DNA from: Eremothecium cymbalariae DBVPG#7215
Lineage: Eukaryota > Ascomycota > Saccharomycetes > Saccharomycetales > Saccharomycetaceae
DNA: 64,000 nt
NCBI RefSeq assembly: GCF_000235365.1
Contig: NC_016456.1
Span: 744,001 to 808,000 of the forward strand
Reading direction: 5' to 3'
Below the pieces are notes generated by a model that saw nothing but the letters and a program-made list of their open reading frames with translations, had not been told where the DNA came from and did no database searches. This document shows, one piece after another, positions 7,652 through 20,540 of this stretch (position 1 is the stretch's first letter; every line of letters starts with the position of its first letter). A program made the translations under genes and the position numbers.

Positions 7652-10396
7652 TCATTTGAGGGATGTCAGTAACCTTCTCTCATCACTCTTGTCAAGATGC
7701 AGTAATGTCGTAACGACGGGAAGCAGCTGACTACGTTGTTCTCTGTGTTCCAAGAACCCAAGTAACACATTCTTGATGTATGCTATCTTTTCATTTACCT
7801 CCACCTCATGTGTTGCGCCGGAAGCGCCGGAATTAGTCGCGTATCTTTTCATACCACCCATGGAAGACGCATCCACTTGCTGCTGCTCACCACCGTTACC
7901 AGGCGATGGAGGGATCGATATTGAACCGGACCTACTACTTCTAGCAGACTGAGTGCCATGACCCATCGCGGTGATGGTGGCACCACCACCACTTTGTTCC
8001 TTCGCCACCTTTAATTGGCCTGAAAGTAACTTGTAGTTTTTAGAAAGCCTCTCTAACTTTGAATTCAAATCACTATTCAGCAACCTTAATTCTTGATTTG
8101 ACGCCTTCAAGTTCCGAAGTCTTTGTTCAGAGTTGCCCAACGACTCCTTTAAGCTCTTCACTACAAGTTCAAGCTCTTCAGAGCCTTCGGAAGCAGTACT
8201 GCTGCGTCTTTGCATCCTTTGGTTGACTGCTTTTAGATGCAGCACCTCCGTTTCATATTCCTTCTCCTTCAAAGTTAAGGTGCTTATCTGGCTTTTCAAC
8301 TCTAGATTGGTTTCCCGCAAATCTTGAACTTCACGGTGCCTTCTAGATACTTGAATATCTAATTCAGACTTCAGTTTGTCTCTCTCATCTCGTATAATAG
8401 CTAGTTTTTCTTCCAGCTCACGGAACTTCGCGTTTGTATCGGTATGATCATCGTTCAACAACCGCCGCATTGCATTTGTCTCACGAGTTCTCTCTTGTAA
8501 AATGTTTGCATTCTCGTTTAATTCCTCTTCCAATGCAATAATCTTCTTGTTGGCCTCCTTCAATTTCACATTTAACTCCTCGCATTGCCTTTTTATTGAA
8601 TCCACTTGGTTGTTAGAGTTACTCTTTAAACTTTTTACAGTATCGTATTTCTCTTGCAACACCTCTAGCCTTTCAGACAGCTTGCCGTTTTCTTTAATAT
8701 AATTCTCGAGGGATCCACTACTCTTTTTAGACTCCGATTTGGTTCTTTCCAAATCTTTTACCAAGTATTCAATCCTCTTGTTTAACCTTTCTCTCTCAAT
8801 CTCAAGATCCCTGAGAGCTTTCTGGGCATTGGATCCTTGCAAACTGTAGTCTTTTACCTGTTGCTCCAAGTATGCAATCGTTTTCTCTCTTTGGGCTAAT
8901 GCAAGCTTTGAATTCGACTCAGATTTTTTCAAAGTATTAAATTCTCTCATCTTGTCGTTCATTTCGTTATTCTGGATTCTGAATTTCTGAACTTGTTCTT
9001 GCGCTCTTGTTAATTGGTCATTCGATTGAACCAACACACTTTCTAAACGGTTTTTATCATCCAGCAACGTGGCTACTTCCTTGGTTAGCTTGCCAAGTTG
9101 CTCCTCGTAACTAGAAGCCGACTGGCTCTTCGCATCATGCAAAGCTTCTACTTCGGCCTTCAATCTTTTTAGCTCTTCGTCACTTGTACCACCTTGCTCT
9201 TTCAGTTTATCCTTTGCATCTACTAACTCATTCCCTACTGTCTTGAGCATATCTTTCACCATCTCCAATTCCTCATTTCTGGTCTTAAGAGCTACTTTTG
9301 TGTCTGAAAGTTCAGATTGTAACGAACTAATACGAAGTTCCATCTCCCTATATTGGTCCCCATCCTTTTTATTCTTTTCCAACTCTTCTTTCAATTTTTC
9401 ATAGTCCCCGCAAAGGTTTTCATATTTGACTTTAGTCTCAATAGAACTAAATATAGCTTCGCTGAGAGACGTCCCTGGTTCTTTATCTTTATTATCTACG
9501 CCATCATGCTCCAAGTTTACACCACCACCTGCAATATCCTTCACAGACTGCTTATTCTTGTTCTTCTTGTTCTTATTCCTTTTATTAGATCTACCAGTTG
9601 AAGTGGGCGGAGACCCTTTGGAAACAACATTGCTCTTAGGCTCATCAAACTCCTTGATGACGTCTTTGTACAAAGATAACAACTTCTCCATTTGATTTAA
9701 TTTTTCATCTTGATCTTTTAACTGACCATCAAGCCCTGAAAGGGCATTTTCCTTTTCTGCTACTAATAACTCCAGTGTCTCTATCTTTTGATCGACCTTC
9801 TGTAATGTCGACTTCAACTCCTCTATCTCACCATCCTTCTCCCTCACGATCTCATCATATTTTTGCTCAAGTTTAAGTTTCTGGGTTTCTAGTAAAGCAT
9901 CCAAGTCCTTATCCTCATTTGCGCTAACCTTTGAATACTGCTCCACAGCCAACTGTTTTAACTCTTCCAACTCTTTATCTCTGCTAATAGCTTCATAACT
10001 TAAACGCTTCACCTCGTCATTTAAAAGCGAATTCTTCATATTCAGATCTTCGAAGAATCCCTTCAATTGGTCTGCTTCATTCAAACTGGACACCGGAGTG
10101 TTCTCAGACAGTATCTTGATCAATGCTTCAATATCCTCCGCCTTCTCCTTTTCTGCTTTGTACGCAGTCAGTAGCAATGGATACTTCTGCTCATATTTTT
10201 CAAACTTCCGAAGCTTTGCCTGGATCTCCTTAGGGTAATCATCGTATTCACTAGGAGTAGCTTCACGCTTTATTGCAGGTGCTTGCTGCTGTTGGCCCTG
10301 TACTTGGTTCGAGTCCTGTGTAGAAAAGTCCTCGTTCAGCCCCCGAGATATCTCATCGGTAATATTCTTACCAATTTGTGATAACTGTTTAAACAT
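7652..10396 (-). CDS. IMH1: Golgin Imh1, Arl1-binding GRIP-domain tether of the late Golgi
   Basis: The 914-residue protein is nearly all coiled coil from about residue 45 to 830. It captures vesicles at the trans-Golgi and is recruited by the GTPase Arl1. The start MFKQLSQIGKN and the following PKEIQAKLRKFEKYEQKYP match yeast Imh1, which has 911 residues. The C-terminal ~47 residues form the GRIP domain (NEKIAYIKNVLLGFLEH..., ending LLTSLK) with the conserved Tyr that contacts Arl1. A Lys/Asn-rich low-complexity block (KRNKNKKNKNK) lies around residue 272, and a Gly/Ser-rich segment precedes GRIP. It lies next to CDC25, as in S. cerevisiae (YLR309C-YLR310C). Codon use is AT-rich. Confidence 0.96.
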   Translation of the reverse strand: MFKQLSQIGKNITDEISRGLNEDFSTQDSNQVQGQQQQAPAIKREATPSEYDDYPKEIQAKLRKFEKYEQKYPLLLTAYKAEKEKAEDIEALIKILSENTPVSSLNEADQLKGFFEDLNMKNSLLNDEVKRLSYEAISRDKELEELKQLAVEQYSKVSANEDKDLDALLETQKLKLEQKYDEIVREKDGEIEELKSTLQKVDQKIETLELLVAEKENALSGLDGQLKDQDEKLNQMEKLLSLYKDVIKEFDEPKSNVVSKGSPPTSTGRSNKRNKNKKNKNKQSVKDIAGGGVNLEHDGVDNKDKEPGTSLSEAIFSSIETKVKYENLCGDYEKLKEELEKNKKDGDQYREMELRISSLQSELSDTKVALKTRNEELEMVKDMLKTVGNELVDAKDKLKEQGGTSDEELKRLKAEVEALHDAKSQSASSYEEQLGKLTKEVATLLDDKNRLESVLVQSNDQLTRAQEQVQKFRIQNNEMNDKMREFNTLKKSESNSKLALAQREKTIAYLEQQVKDYSLQGSNAQKALRDLEIERERLNKRIEYLVKDLERTKSESKKSSGSLENYIKENGKLSERLEVLQEKYDTVKSLKSNSNNQVDSIKRQCEELNVKLKEANKKIIALEEELNENANILQERTRETNAMRRLLNDDHTDTNAKFRELEEKLAIIRDERDKLKSELDIQVSRRHREVQDLRETNLELKSQISTLTLKEKEYETEVLHLKAVNQRMQRRSSTASEGSEELELVVKSLKESLGNSEQRLRNLKASNQELRLLNSDLNSKLERLSKNYKLLSGQLKVAKEQSGGGATITAMGHGTQSARSSRSGSISIPPSPGNGGEQQQVDASSMGGMKRYATNSGASGATHEVEVNEKIAYIKNVLLGFLEHREQRSQLLPVVTTLLHLDKSDERRLLTSLK

Positions 10397-11011
10397 GAAT
10401 CGGCTAAGATTAAAGATTATATATCAACCCGATAATGCACAAGCTTACTCAATTAGCTATAGATTCTGTAAACTTGTATGGTACTATTTTAACCGGTAAA
10501 ACTCTAGTAGGGTTTTATGACGAAGGTGAAAAATGCTAGCATTCGTATGTCATTATATATTATTACTTGGATACTGGCTTACAAGTTTTTAGGAGAACAC
10601 ATGTCTAGTGCAAACTGCAGCGACTGCAGTAGGGTTTAGACTCATATTCTGGACTATTTAAATATCAATTGATTGATTGATTGATTGATTTTATATTATC
10701 ATTTTGGATACTATATGGAATTAATGTTTTAACGAATGAAGATTAATTAATGATTATATATATGGAGGTGGCCTACTTCTAATGAGCAACATTTTGAGTT
10801 TAATGAGTTTATATATGGTGATGATTTGAGGTGAATAATATATATATATTATCCATTAGTGCCTCTTTTGGATTTGACAGATCGAGAACAATAGAATGTA
10901 ATCAGTGGAGAGCGCCTATTGTACCGAAACAAGCATCGTGAATAGGATGGGAATCTTGACGAAGAATGGAAGCAAGTGTCACCCCACTTGCAATACCTCA
11001 CAAGCAATTTA
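10397..11011. other. Intergenic region upstream of IMH1
   Basis: AT-rich, with a run of about six ATTG units (10667-10690), a CTGCAGCGACTGCAG near-palindrome (about 10615-10629), and several TATATA tracts. It serves as the IMH1 promoter and the CYSTM 3' region. No gene seen. Confidence 0.6.
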
Positions 11012-11194
11012 TTAACAGAACATATCTACGCACATTTCGTAGATGCAGCAACATAATAAGACCTTGCAACAGGTGTCACAACAACTAGATTCCTTCTGTG
11101 GGGGAGCCTGCTGCACATAAACAGGTTGAACAGGTTGTTGGTAGTACATTGGCTGTTGCTGTGGAGGTGGAGGTGGTTGTTGGTAGTATGACAT
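11012..11194 (-). CDS. CYSTM-type cysteine-rich tail-anchored small protein
   Basis: The 60-residue protein has a Pro/Gln/Tyr-rich N-terminus (MSYYQQPPPPPQQQP) and a C-terminal Cys-rich hydrophobic segment (SSCCDTCCKVLLCCCIYEMC). This is the CYSTM architecture of stress-related yeast proteins such as YDR034W-B, YBR056W-A and Mnc1. Such proteins sit at the plasma membrane and are linked to metal and other stress tolerance; the mechanism is unclear. The ATG has an in-frame stop at a normal distance, and no intron is needed. It lies between IMH1 and CDC25, which are adjacent in S. cerevisiae, so the gene is an insertion there or a loss in S. cerevisiae. Confidence 0.85.
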   Translation of the reverse strand: MSYYQQPPPPPQQQPMYYQQPVQPVYVQQAPPQKESSCCDTCCKVLLCCCIYEMCVDMFC

Positions 11195-12047
<853 letters not shown>

Positions 12048-15000
12048 CTATACAAGAAAAGCGGAGGACTTTAGGTCAGCAAAGGATAAGTTGCTCCTTT
12101 TAATCTTGTCAACAAAACGCAATTTCTTGCCTTTCGCATTGGCCGAACCATGCTTTCCATGATAATGGGAGTTTGTACTATTCAAACCAGTTGAAACTTC
12201 TGTACGAGGTTCAATGAGTAGAGATTGCTCATATTGTTTTTCGATATTAGGCACATTAGAGAGTTGTTCATTTAGGAAATCTTGTACGTCCGCCAGTCTT
12301 CTTAACTTGTATCCGATACGTTGGTAAGAATCAACTTCCTTCAGCACACTTACGATTCTACTTCTCTTACCAAAATTAACAACTTCAGTCGATCCCTTTA
12401 GGAAATCGGGGTTACCACCGGCCGTGAACGTTAAATCTGACAAATAAACACCAAAGAACGGTACACATGGCACATCACCTATTGATTCCAGAAGCTCCCG
12501 ATAACGACTGAAATTTCTAGTAGAATCCATTAGGGTATTGAGACTTTCCAAAACTTCTTTATAGTTTTCGGCAATCATACTCCAAGTCCTTCTTAATCTG
12601 TAGATCGATGATGAAAACATGGCCGAGATGATTGCTGTCATAGAAGAAAAATTGTTCAGATTCCGACAATGTTCAGCAACATCAATAAAGTACTGTATAA
12701 TTTGAATCCTTCTCTTTAGATCTGTTTGCTTCACAATCATGTATGAGACATAATTAGTCAGATGGTTGGAGTTCCTAATGAAATTTGATATGTTTTCAGA
12801 GCCCCCAAAGTCACAGTATCTTGTCCTCCAAGTCCTATCTAAACATTCAAACAGCCGAATCTTACAATACAACATATTTTCTTTGATCGTCAGTTGCTTT
12901 GCAAAAACACTAGCTTCAATATCTAACAACTTCATTTTTTTTAGCCTGAACCCAGTGCTTAAAGATGAAGAAGATACTGTAGTGGTTAATGCAGGGAATG
13001 ATAATGCTTGCAATGACACATTGGGTATACCTGATTCAAAATAACCTGACGTATCCGCAGTGAACGGTATTCTTTTAGGAACAAATCCTTCGAAGTTGTT
13101 CTTCTGAGCAATTACGTTGTTGATTAAATCAACGAGGCCCTCTGCACCTGGAATTTCATCCACAGTGACTAACTGCGCAAAAGTCAATAAGTCTTCCAAC
13201 CCACCATCATAATAAGCAGGTGTCCAATACTGGGAGAACAATAATTTTAAGATATTAATAACACGTACTTTGATTGGGATATGCTTTTTTTCTACCCAAA
13301 TATTGTATTCATCATAACCAAGGCCCTCTGGTGGGTACAAGTTATATCTGGATATCAATGCGCTCAAAAACTCTGTTGTACTAAAGATACTTATGAAAGT
13401 AATCAACATTGTGACATTGAAAGAGGGATCAATTGTCAGATGGCTAGTTAAACGCTCAATCAATGCATCCTTTGTTCCACCCTTAATGTTCCCCTTGTTA
13501 TCATAAATTAAAGCATAATCGTATTGATTATCCAGGTACCATGGCAAATCTTCCTTTTTAGATGACTGAATATCTTTTTCCAATTTGCCACCACCATACA
13601 AATCACCCACTGACCGGTTACTTTCATCCTCATCAAACCATTTTTCCTGTTCACCCTTGACCAATTCAGAAATTAAATCGTTCTTCATCAATCTAGCCGC
13701 ATAGTTTATTATATTTTCACGTTCATTAACTAATTGTTCCATTAAATGTGCCGCTATATCCATAATCTGTAACAACTTGCTAGCAATAGCGGCCGTTGTA
13801 TAATCAGTGTCCAAAAAATTCATATCATTGCACTCCACGTCTTGTTTAATTAGATGCCTTGCCAACGCACTTGCAAATTTCGCGTGCTTCATACACTGGT
13901 ACTTCTTCATATCTTCTTCCTTATCATCAGCAAGATCTCCCTTCATTGGACAGAATACAAATGGGTCCCTCAAGGTCATATGCTGAGTTTCCATAATAAT
14001 CCCAATACCAATATCATGTGCAGCCTGTTTTACATCAAAAAACTCCATGAGTAGTGTTGTTACATTTACCACACAATGATCCCTGAAGTCCATACTTTCC
14101 TTATCTAAAGTAGTCGCTGAATCAGCTGTAGGCAAGTTTCTTAAATTTATGAAAAAGGTAAGATCGATGGATTCCATAATATCAACCATTGAGGAGAGTA
14201 ATCCAATCGTCTCATAAGTGCAAGCCGCAAGCTCCAGGTCACGACTTTTAGATTTCGGGAGGCCTAAAAAAACGAATCACGACTATCATATTTATCTGAT
14301 AGCTGAGTCAACTTGGCCTTGAAGATGTTTAATGTATCGTTGTTTAACGGATATCTTATTTTTTTCACCAATTTACTTCTAGAAAATGTCCTGTTCTTAT
14401 GCTTATTGTTTAGTAGCGAACCACTAGTCCTCGAGCTAGTGCTACTAAACTGTCGCACACCTAAACCTGTAGAATCCAAACCAGTAACACTACTAGCAAC
14501 AATTGAACCACTCCCTGTAGTAGATGCACACGGTAAACAAACTACTGATGAGTCTTGTGATTCCAATTGTTGATTAAAAACACTCATCCAAGCACCACCA
14601 TCAAAGGAATTCTTAAATAATCTGGGGTAAATCTGAGGAATAACATCGTCTGGTGCAAACACCCTCTTCATTATATGATGAAGCTTGATTAGTGAGCTCT
14701 TAAACTTTCCAAACTCCGTATCTATGATCTCAAACATTGAGTCAATTAATAAACCAGATTCTTCATCCATAACTATAGAGTCCCTACAGGAACTGCTTTT
14801 TTGAATTGTAGTTGATGTGGAAGGGTGTTTTGTAATTGAGGTGTCATGAAGACCCTGATTATAATCGTCCAATTGTGCAGCAATAACGGTTTGATCCGTT
14901 GAAGAACTGACTATAGAAGACCCCATCGCCACGTTTGAAGCAATAGGATCCATTGTGCCCAGGTTTTCAAAGGGCAGCGAGGAACTATCTGTAGGGTTGA

Positions 15001-16636
15001 GCGCTGCGCCACCTCCCGTTATCGGATTCAACCTAAACTCGTTCACAGTGTCTTTCGTCTTTTGGCTGGAAATACTCGCTTTTAAATCCCTAAAATTGGG
15101 AACTCCTTCAGTGGTAGAATACCTACCTATGACACCCCGTGGACCCAATATAACTCTGTGATTGGAATTGAAATAAAGGGTTGAAGTAACCAATATCCTT
15201 GACAAAGATTTAATCATGTTTTTCAAAAGCTTTCTGACTATTTTGTACTTATCATTCTTCATAACCTCACTCCTCAATAACCTACAGGCAATCTGGTGCA
15301 TAGATAGCAACTTTGAGACTTGATTAAAATTCTTGCGGAACTGACGATGGTTGTTCCTGAAAAACGATTCGTGGGATAACTGAACGTAGTATACTGTGGA
15401 ATCTCTTAATTCTGTCCACGATCTTATGTCTAAATGGTGGTGAAAAAAAAGTTTTTGCTTAGAGTAAAAAACTTGATGCTGGCTGGTCCAGACTGAGTCT
15501 GTTTCTTCACTTTCTTTCTTGTTTACATCCCTAGTAGGCGAATGCTCCGACGTCTGCTCTTCATCATGGAGAGATACTTGCCTGGATTCCTCCAGGGGAG
15601 TATTAATATTTGTCCATTCGGATTGAGACATGAGGTTTAATTGGGGAGCAGAGGAATTCGTAGCACCACCTTTCGCATCATCTAATTTTCCCATCTTTAG
15701 GTTTACCAGATGATCATCACGTGGGAAAACAGATGTACAATTCATTTCTGGATTTTCTAATAAAGGTAACGTACGGCAGTATATGTTGTATTGTTTATTA
15801 TAGAAAATCACCTCTGCATCTTCAACAGATATGGGAGTCCAGACTGGAACTTCACCAGAATTACCCATACTATTAACAAACATTTCTACTTCAGCAACAG
15901 ATAAAACCCGTATCTTGTCACTGGATGGATTATTAGATGCTGTAGGTCTCATGGTGTCATTAATACTGCTTTCATCATATGAAGACAACTTTTGCAGAGG
16001 GTCCACAGGAGTAATCTCTGCAAAAGTAGAGTTGGAAGAAGGTATGATGTTTGAACTATTTGAGTTCGCCGCCTTTCTGCTAGAAGAACTTATCGGCTTA
16101 TTATGCCTCATATCCAACTTGTAATCTTGTTTTAGGTGATTCTGTGAGGAACTCGGAGACGAGGATCTCGATATCTGCGGAGACAGATGCAGTTCATTCG
16201 CAGTCCCACTGAACGCTCTAGTTAGACTCGTCGCACTAGTTGTAATTGCAGGAAAACTTGGTGCTCTGGAATTGAAACTGTTTCGCCGTAATGTAGGGGT
16301 AGAAGGATGCCGCAGTGCCGAGTTAGGCCGCGTATACAGATGGTTAGCACTTCCTCCAGCGCCCAACCCCCCACTCAAGGCCTGATGTGCAGTAATCTTA
16401 CCCTTCAGGGACTTGGTGAAAGTATGAGGGAACCAGCCTCTTTGACACTGGGAACCTTTGCTCGGTTGATCGAACACAACACCATCCCACCAACCAGACT
16501 CCATCTTGGATAAAACATACACCAAATCTCCTGTTTTAAGTTGTAACTGCTGCTTTTTCGACGGATTGAAGTCGCAGACGGCACGCACAACGTCTACACA
16601 CCTCACTTGCGTCAATGGCACCGGACTTTCACTCAT
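12048..16636 (-). CDS. CDC25: Ras guanine-nucleotide exchange factor Cdc25 (frame broken once at about 14266)
   Basis: Cdc25 activates Ras for the cAMP/PKA pathway. The upstream segment (14264-16636, 790 residues) begins with an SH3 domain (about residues 14-75: AVCDFNPSKKQQLQLKTGD, GWWDGV, GWFPHTF). The downstream segment (from 14189, 713 residues, plus about 25 more codons open upstream in the same frame) carries the REM region and the CDC25 catalytic domain with CRNLNNFSSMTAIISAMFSS, YRLRRTW and PCVPFFGVYLSDLTF. The two frames meet at a T7 run (minus strand; 14266-14272): the first frame stops at TTT TTT TAG, and one extra T would give a continuous protein of about 1529 residues, close to the 1589 of S. 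cerevisiae Cdc25. So this is one gene, not two. It precedes DPS1; in S. cerevisiae the paralogue SDC25 neighbours DPS1, which fits a single ancestral copy. Confidence 0.93.
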
Positions 16637-17657
16637 ATCGTCACAAATAGAGCCAACAAAAAAGTTTTATAACCTTCAAAAACTATTATAGATTCCAAAT
16701 ACAACCCAATCACTTAATTTACTCTTTTTAGAATCCCCAAACAGCCAAATATCCACGATTTTATAAATTTAATACTACCACCTGTTAAGTATCTTCAGCT
16801 TTACCAACTCCTTCCCCGGACTAACTCTCGCCCTTTATCAGTCACACACCACTAAAGGATATTACACAAACTAGTAGGTTCAGGCTGTCAACGTAGGAAA
16901 TGAGCCTACGAACAACACCAAATTATATGGCAAAACCTATTATGTCCACCTAAACAAGCGTAAGCCTTTTCCTAATTTCGGTTTCCTGCAAAAATAGCCG
17001 AACCTAAAAAATTTTCGAAGTCTATCCCTCTCTGCAGTCGTGCTTGTATAGTAATATAACCTCCCTCTTCAAAAGCCCCTTCCTTTCCTTCCCTTTTCTA
17101 ATTGGGGACGTGTCGAAGGGGGAATTAAGGAATTTATCCGCGTTAAAAAACCTGTTGTTGCTGCACTGGAGGGTTTCTTAAAACAAAACCAAAACACAAA
17201 GTATCCTAGTTTGTACCCTATAGCCCCAACACTTGATCTGGATGTATGTATAACGTCTCTAGGAATTGGTTTAGGGCTTGCCCCGAAAAGAAGTTCCCTG
17301 TCAGAAGAAGTGTTTTTGTTCGATTCTTTCGCCGATCTTTTTGCAACCTCCGAAAGCTCAAATCAACCTTTAAATGTAAACCGGTGAATCACCAACTAGA
17401 AAGAAATGGCACGTTGAACAGAAAGTCAAACGGCTATTTGCGTGGTATCGACGAGTAGCAAGAATTGAATTGTACAAAGACCAATTGGTGCACTTTGATG
17501 CTTTTCCCAATCGGTAAACCGTCTTCCAAGGAGGACCTCCCCAAAAGCTTGTTTCTGAAATTATCAGTTTTTTAGATTGAAAAATTTTTGTTGTCGATTT
17601 CCGGTTAAACAGGGAATGTCTGGGTGTATTTAAATTCTTCGTACTAAACTATAACAA

Positions 17658-17685
17658 CACGTGATAGATTTACTATGATCACGTG
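17658..17685. promoter_or_regulatory. Paired CACGTG (Cbf1/bHLH) boxes upstream of DPS1
   Basis: Two CACGTG cores lie at 17658-17663 and 17680-17685, exactly 22 bases apart (about two helical turns), 240-270 bases before the DPS1 start. The second reads ATCACGTGAA, close to the Cbf1 consensus RTCACRTG. Confidence 0.5.
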
Positions 17686-17701
17686 AATATATCATTGTTA
17701 A

Positions 17702-17708
17702 CGGGTAA
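17702..17708 (-). promoter_or_regulatory. Reb1-type site (TTACCCG)
   Basis: CGGGTAA on the plus strand is the Reb1 core read on the minus strand. It lies 17 bases from the second CACGTG box and about 220 bases upstream of DPS1, a usual distance for a nucleosome-clearing factor. Confidence 0.45.
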
Positions 17709-17926
17709 AATTTTTTCGAAAAAGTGGGCCCTTCGTTTTGGTAGATATTATGCCTTATGGATGGTAGTCTGATCAGCAGTGTTAAGTATCGGAGAAAGGA
17801 CGAATAGAGTGCGTATAGGTCGTTATAAAGGCTGTTTCGGGTGATAGCTGGTTGCAAATAGGTTGAATTCGAAGGTTCCATTTTTGGATTTTGAAAGCAG
17901 AAAAGCTAGATTTTACGTTTTAATTG

Positions 17927-19609
17927 ATGATGTCTGAACATATTGAAGAGTTGAGTAAACAAGTTGCAGAGTTGTCAGCCAATGAGGCTGGCGCTGAGGA
18001 TGTCGTTCTTGGAGAAGATGGTCAGCCACTTTCCAAGAAGGCTTTGAAGAAGCTGCAAAAAGAACAGGAGAAGAAGCGGAAGAAGGAGGAAAGGGCTCAA
18101 CAGTTGGCGGAGGAGCAGGCGGCAAGGGAAAGTGCGGCCGCAGCATCAGACACCGCGAAAGACAAGTATGGGAAGTTACCTTTGATTCAATCTTCAAGTA
18201 GAAGCGGGGTTGAAAGGGTGCAGATTTCTGAGCTGAGTGCGGCAGACGATGGCAAGGAGGTTGTGATGAGGGCCAGAGTGCACAATTGTAGACAACAGGG
18301 TGCAACTCTTGCATTTTTGATGCTAAGACAACAGTCGTCGTTGGTTCAGGCGTTGGTGAAGGCTAACCCAGATGGTAGCGTGTCGAAGCAGATGGTTAAG
18401 TGGGTAGGGTCTATTAACTTGGAGTCAATTGTGTTGGTCCATGGTATTGTGAGGAAGGTGGTAGAGCCAATTAAGTCAGCTACGGTGCAAGATTTGGAGC
18501 TTCAAATCACGAAAATCCACACCATTTCTGAGACCCCTCAACGGCTTCCTATTTTATTGGACGATGCATCTCGTTCCGAGGCGGAGGCTGAAGCAGCAGG
18601 GTTGCCAGTTGTGAATTTGGACACACGTCTCGATGCCCGTGTCATTGACTTGAGAACCACAACTAACCAGGCAATTTTCAGAATACAGGACGCTGTTTGT
18701 CAGCTATTCAGAGAGTTTTTGCAATCTAAGAAGTTCACTGAGATTCATACGCCAAAATTGCTCTCATCTCCATCGGAGGGTGGCGCAAATGTGTTTGAGG
18801 TAACCTATTTTAAGGGAAGCGCATTTTTAGCACAATCTCCTCAATTCTATAAGCAGCAGCTAATTGCAGCCGACTTTGAGAGGGTGTTTGAGATCGCTCC
18901 GGTGTTTAGGGCTGAAAATTCCAACACACACCGTCACATGACGGAATTCACCGGGGTTGATCTGGAAATGGCTTTTGAAGAACACTACCACGAGGTTGTT
19001 GATCTTCTCAGCGACTTATTCATGTTTATATTTAGTCAACTAAAAGATCGGTACGCTGATGAAATCTCCATTGTTCGTAAGCAATTCCCAGTTGATGAGT
19101 TCAAATTACCAAAGGATGGCAAAATGGTGAAACTCCACTATAAGGAGGGTATTGCCATGTTGAGAGAGGCTGGTAAAGAGCTTGGTGACTTTGATGACTT
19201 GTCTACCGAAAATGAAAAGTTGTTAGGTAAGTTAGTCAGAGAGAAATACGACACTGACTTTTACATCTTGGACAAATTTCCACTAGAAATTCGTCCATTC
19301 TACACCATGCCTGATCCAGAGAACCCTCAATACTCCAATTCATATGACTTTTTCATGAGGGGTGAAGAAATAATGTCTGGTGCACAACGTATTCATGACC
19401 CTGCGTTACTAAGACAAAGAATGAGACACCATGGGTTAACTCCCGAGGATGCTGGCTTCAAAGATTATTGTGATGCCTTCACATATGGTTGTGCTCCACA
19501 TGCAGGTGGTGGTATTGGGTTGGAAAGAATCATCATGTTTTACTTAGACTTAAAGAACATCAGAAGGGCAACAATGTTCCCAAGAGACCCAAAAAGATTA
19601 AGACCATAG
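17927..19609 (+). CDS. DPS1: Cytosolic aspartyl-tRNA synthetase
   Basis: The 560-residue class IIb synthetase charges tRNA-Asp. The Lys-rich N-terminal extension ([20 protein letters not shown]) is the tRNA-binding appendage of yeast AspRS. An OB-fold anticodon-binding domain follows ([24 protein letters not shown]). The catalytic core has motif 2 ([19 protein letters not shown]) and motif 3 ([14 protein letters not shown]), and the protein ends in the conserved [10 protein letters not shown]. There are two adjacent ATGs (17927 and 17930); either gives almost the same protein. The yeast orthologue has 557 residues. In S. cerevisiae DPS1 is next to COX19 (YLL018C, YLL018C-A); here a zinc-finger gene separates them. 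Confidence 0.98.
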   Translation: MMSEHIEELSKQVAELSANEAGAEDVVLGEDGQPLSKKALKKLQKEQEKKRKKEERAQQLAEEQAARESAAAASDTAKDKYGKLPLIQSSSRSGVERVQISELSAADDGKEVVMRARVHNCRQQGATLAFLMLRQQSSLVQALVKANPDGSVSKQMVKWVGSINLESIVLVHGIVRKVVEPIKSATVQDLELQITKIHTISETPQRLPILLDDASRSEAEAEAAGLPVVNLDTRLDARVIDLRTTTNQAIFRIQDAVCQLFREFLQSKKFTEIHTPKLLSSPSEGGANVFEVTYFKGSAFLAQSPQFYKQQLIAADFERVFEIAPVFRAENSNTHRHMTEFTGVDLEMAFEEHYHEVVDLLSDLFMFIFSQLKDRYADEISIVRKQFPVDEFKLPKDGKMVKLHYKEGIAMLREAGKELGDFDDLSTENEKLLGKLVREKYDTDFYILDKFPLEIRPFYTMPDPENPQYSNSYDFFMRGEEIMSGAQRIHDPALLRQRMRHHGLTPEDAGFKDYCDAFTYGCAPHAGGGIGLERIIMFYLDLKNIRRATMFPRDPKRLRP

Positions 19610-20540
19610 TGTCCTTCTCCACAATCTCCCACGTATGCTTGTATATACATATAAACATATATATATGTATTTTTTAAGAAAAATGAAAAGGAATTTAGTC
19701 ATAACAAAAATATGAACTTCAAAATGATTACCTGTCCTTCGTTTAGAACCCTTTGACCCTTAAGTTGTGTATAGTTTACAGTAACCGCCAAAGGTAAATC
19801 TGGTAACAACAATTTCTTCAAACCTTAGGGGTTAAAGTCCTCTCAAATAGAAGTAATAACTCAGAGCAGACTTTTCCTTCCTTGAATGGGAATCAAAAAT
19901 TTCTACATACACCACCAGCTTTCAATTGTTGTCCACTCATGACGTCAATAAACTATGTTGAATATCTGTATCTCGACCGTGGTTCGTTTGAATAAACGTT
20001 ATCATACATGCCCTCAAAGGAAATATCCGTAATGTGTGTATTTGATATACCAGGTTAATAATAATCTCGGGTGCCAATTACGAGCAACCCCACTGAGTCT
20101 TCTTACCCTAAAACCTCGAAAATACAATAGTCACAACATTTAATGATTACATCATTGTGCAGAACAAAGATAATTACGAAATCCGGCAGTGTTGAAGCAG
20201 ATAAGGTTTCCAGCATATTCCATCACTGTATGGCCTTGTGCTTATGAAATGAAGACGAATATTGCCCGCAACTAACACCTTTACCCAACTTCTATTTTAT
20301 AATGTGTTCTATCAAATTCTATTGCTGTATCTAAAATAGCTAACAGTTACCTAATTAGGGATTGCAGAATGCATGCAGATGAGTCAATAGTATGAAAACT
20401 GCCCGTAATGGTTCCAAATGTAATAGCTTAATATTGTCTTTATTCCTACAAGTTAGATACCTCGCTGGCGCGTTTTTTCTTTTTTTTAAATAATAGTGAA
20501 GCCGTTTTAAGAGTTTTCTCGATGGATTCGTCTAATGCTT
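19610..20540. other. Convergent 3' region between DPS1 and zinc-finger gene 1
   Basis: 931 bases, AT-rich with TATATA tracts after DPS1. No gene, tRNA or repeat seen. It is long for a convergent region in a budding yeast. Confidence 0.55.

Larger units (their letters stand above)
16637..17926. other. Divergent promoter region of CDC25 and DPS1
   Basis: This 1.29-kb region has two CACGTG boxes and a Reb1-type CGGGTAA close to DPS1, listed separately. A 70-codon frame at 17246-17458 has no recognisable features. No RNA gene was seen. Confidence 0.6.

Noticed and set aside
12048..16636. Two separate genes, an SH3 protein and a RasGEF
   Set aside because: Together they make exactly the Cdc25 architecture and length, the downstream frame is open through the junction, and only one base in a T run separates them.
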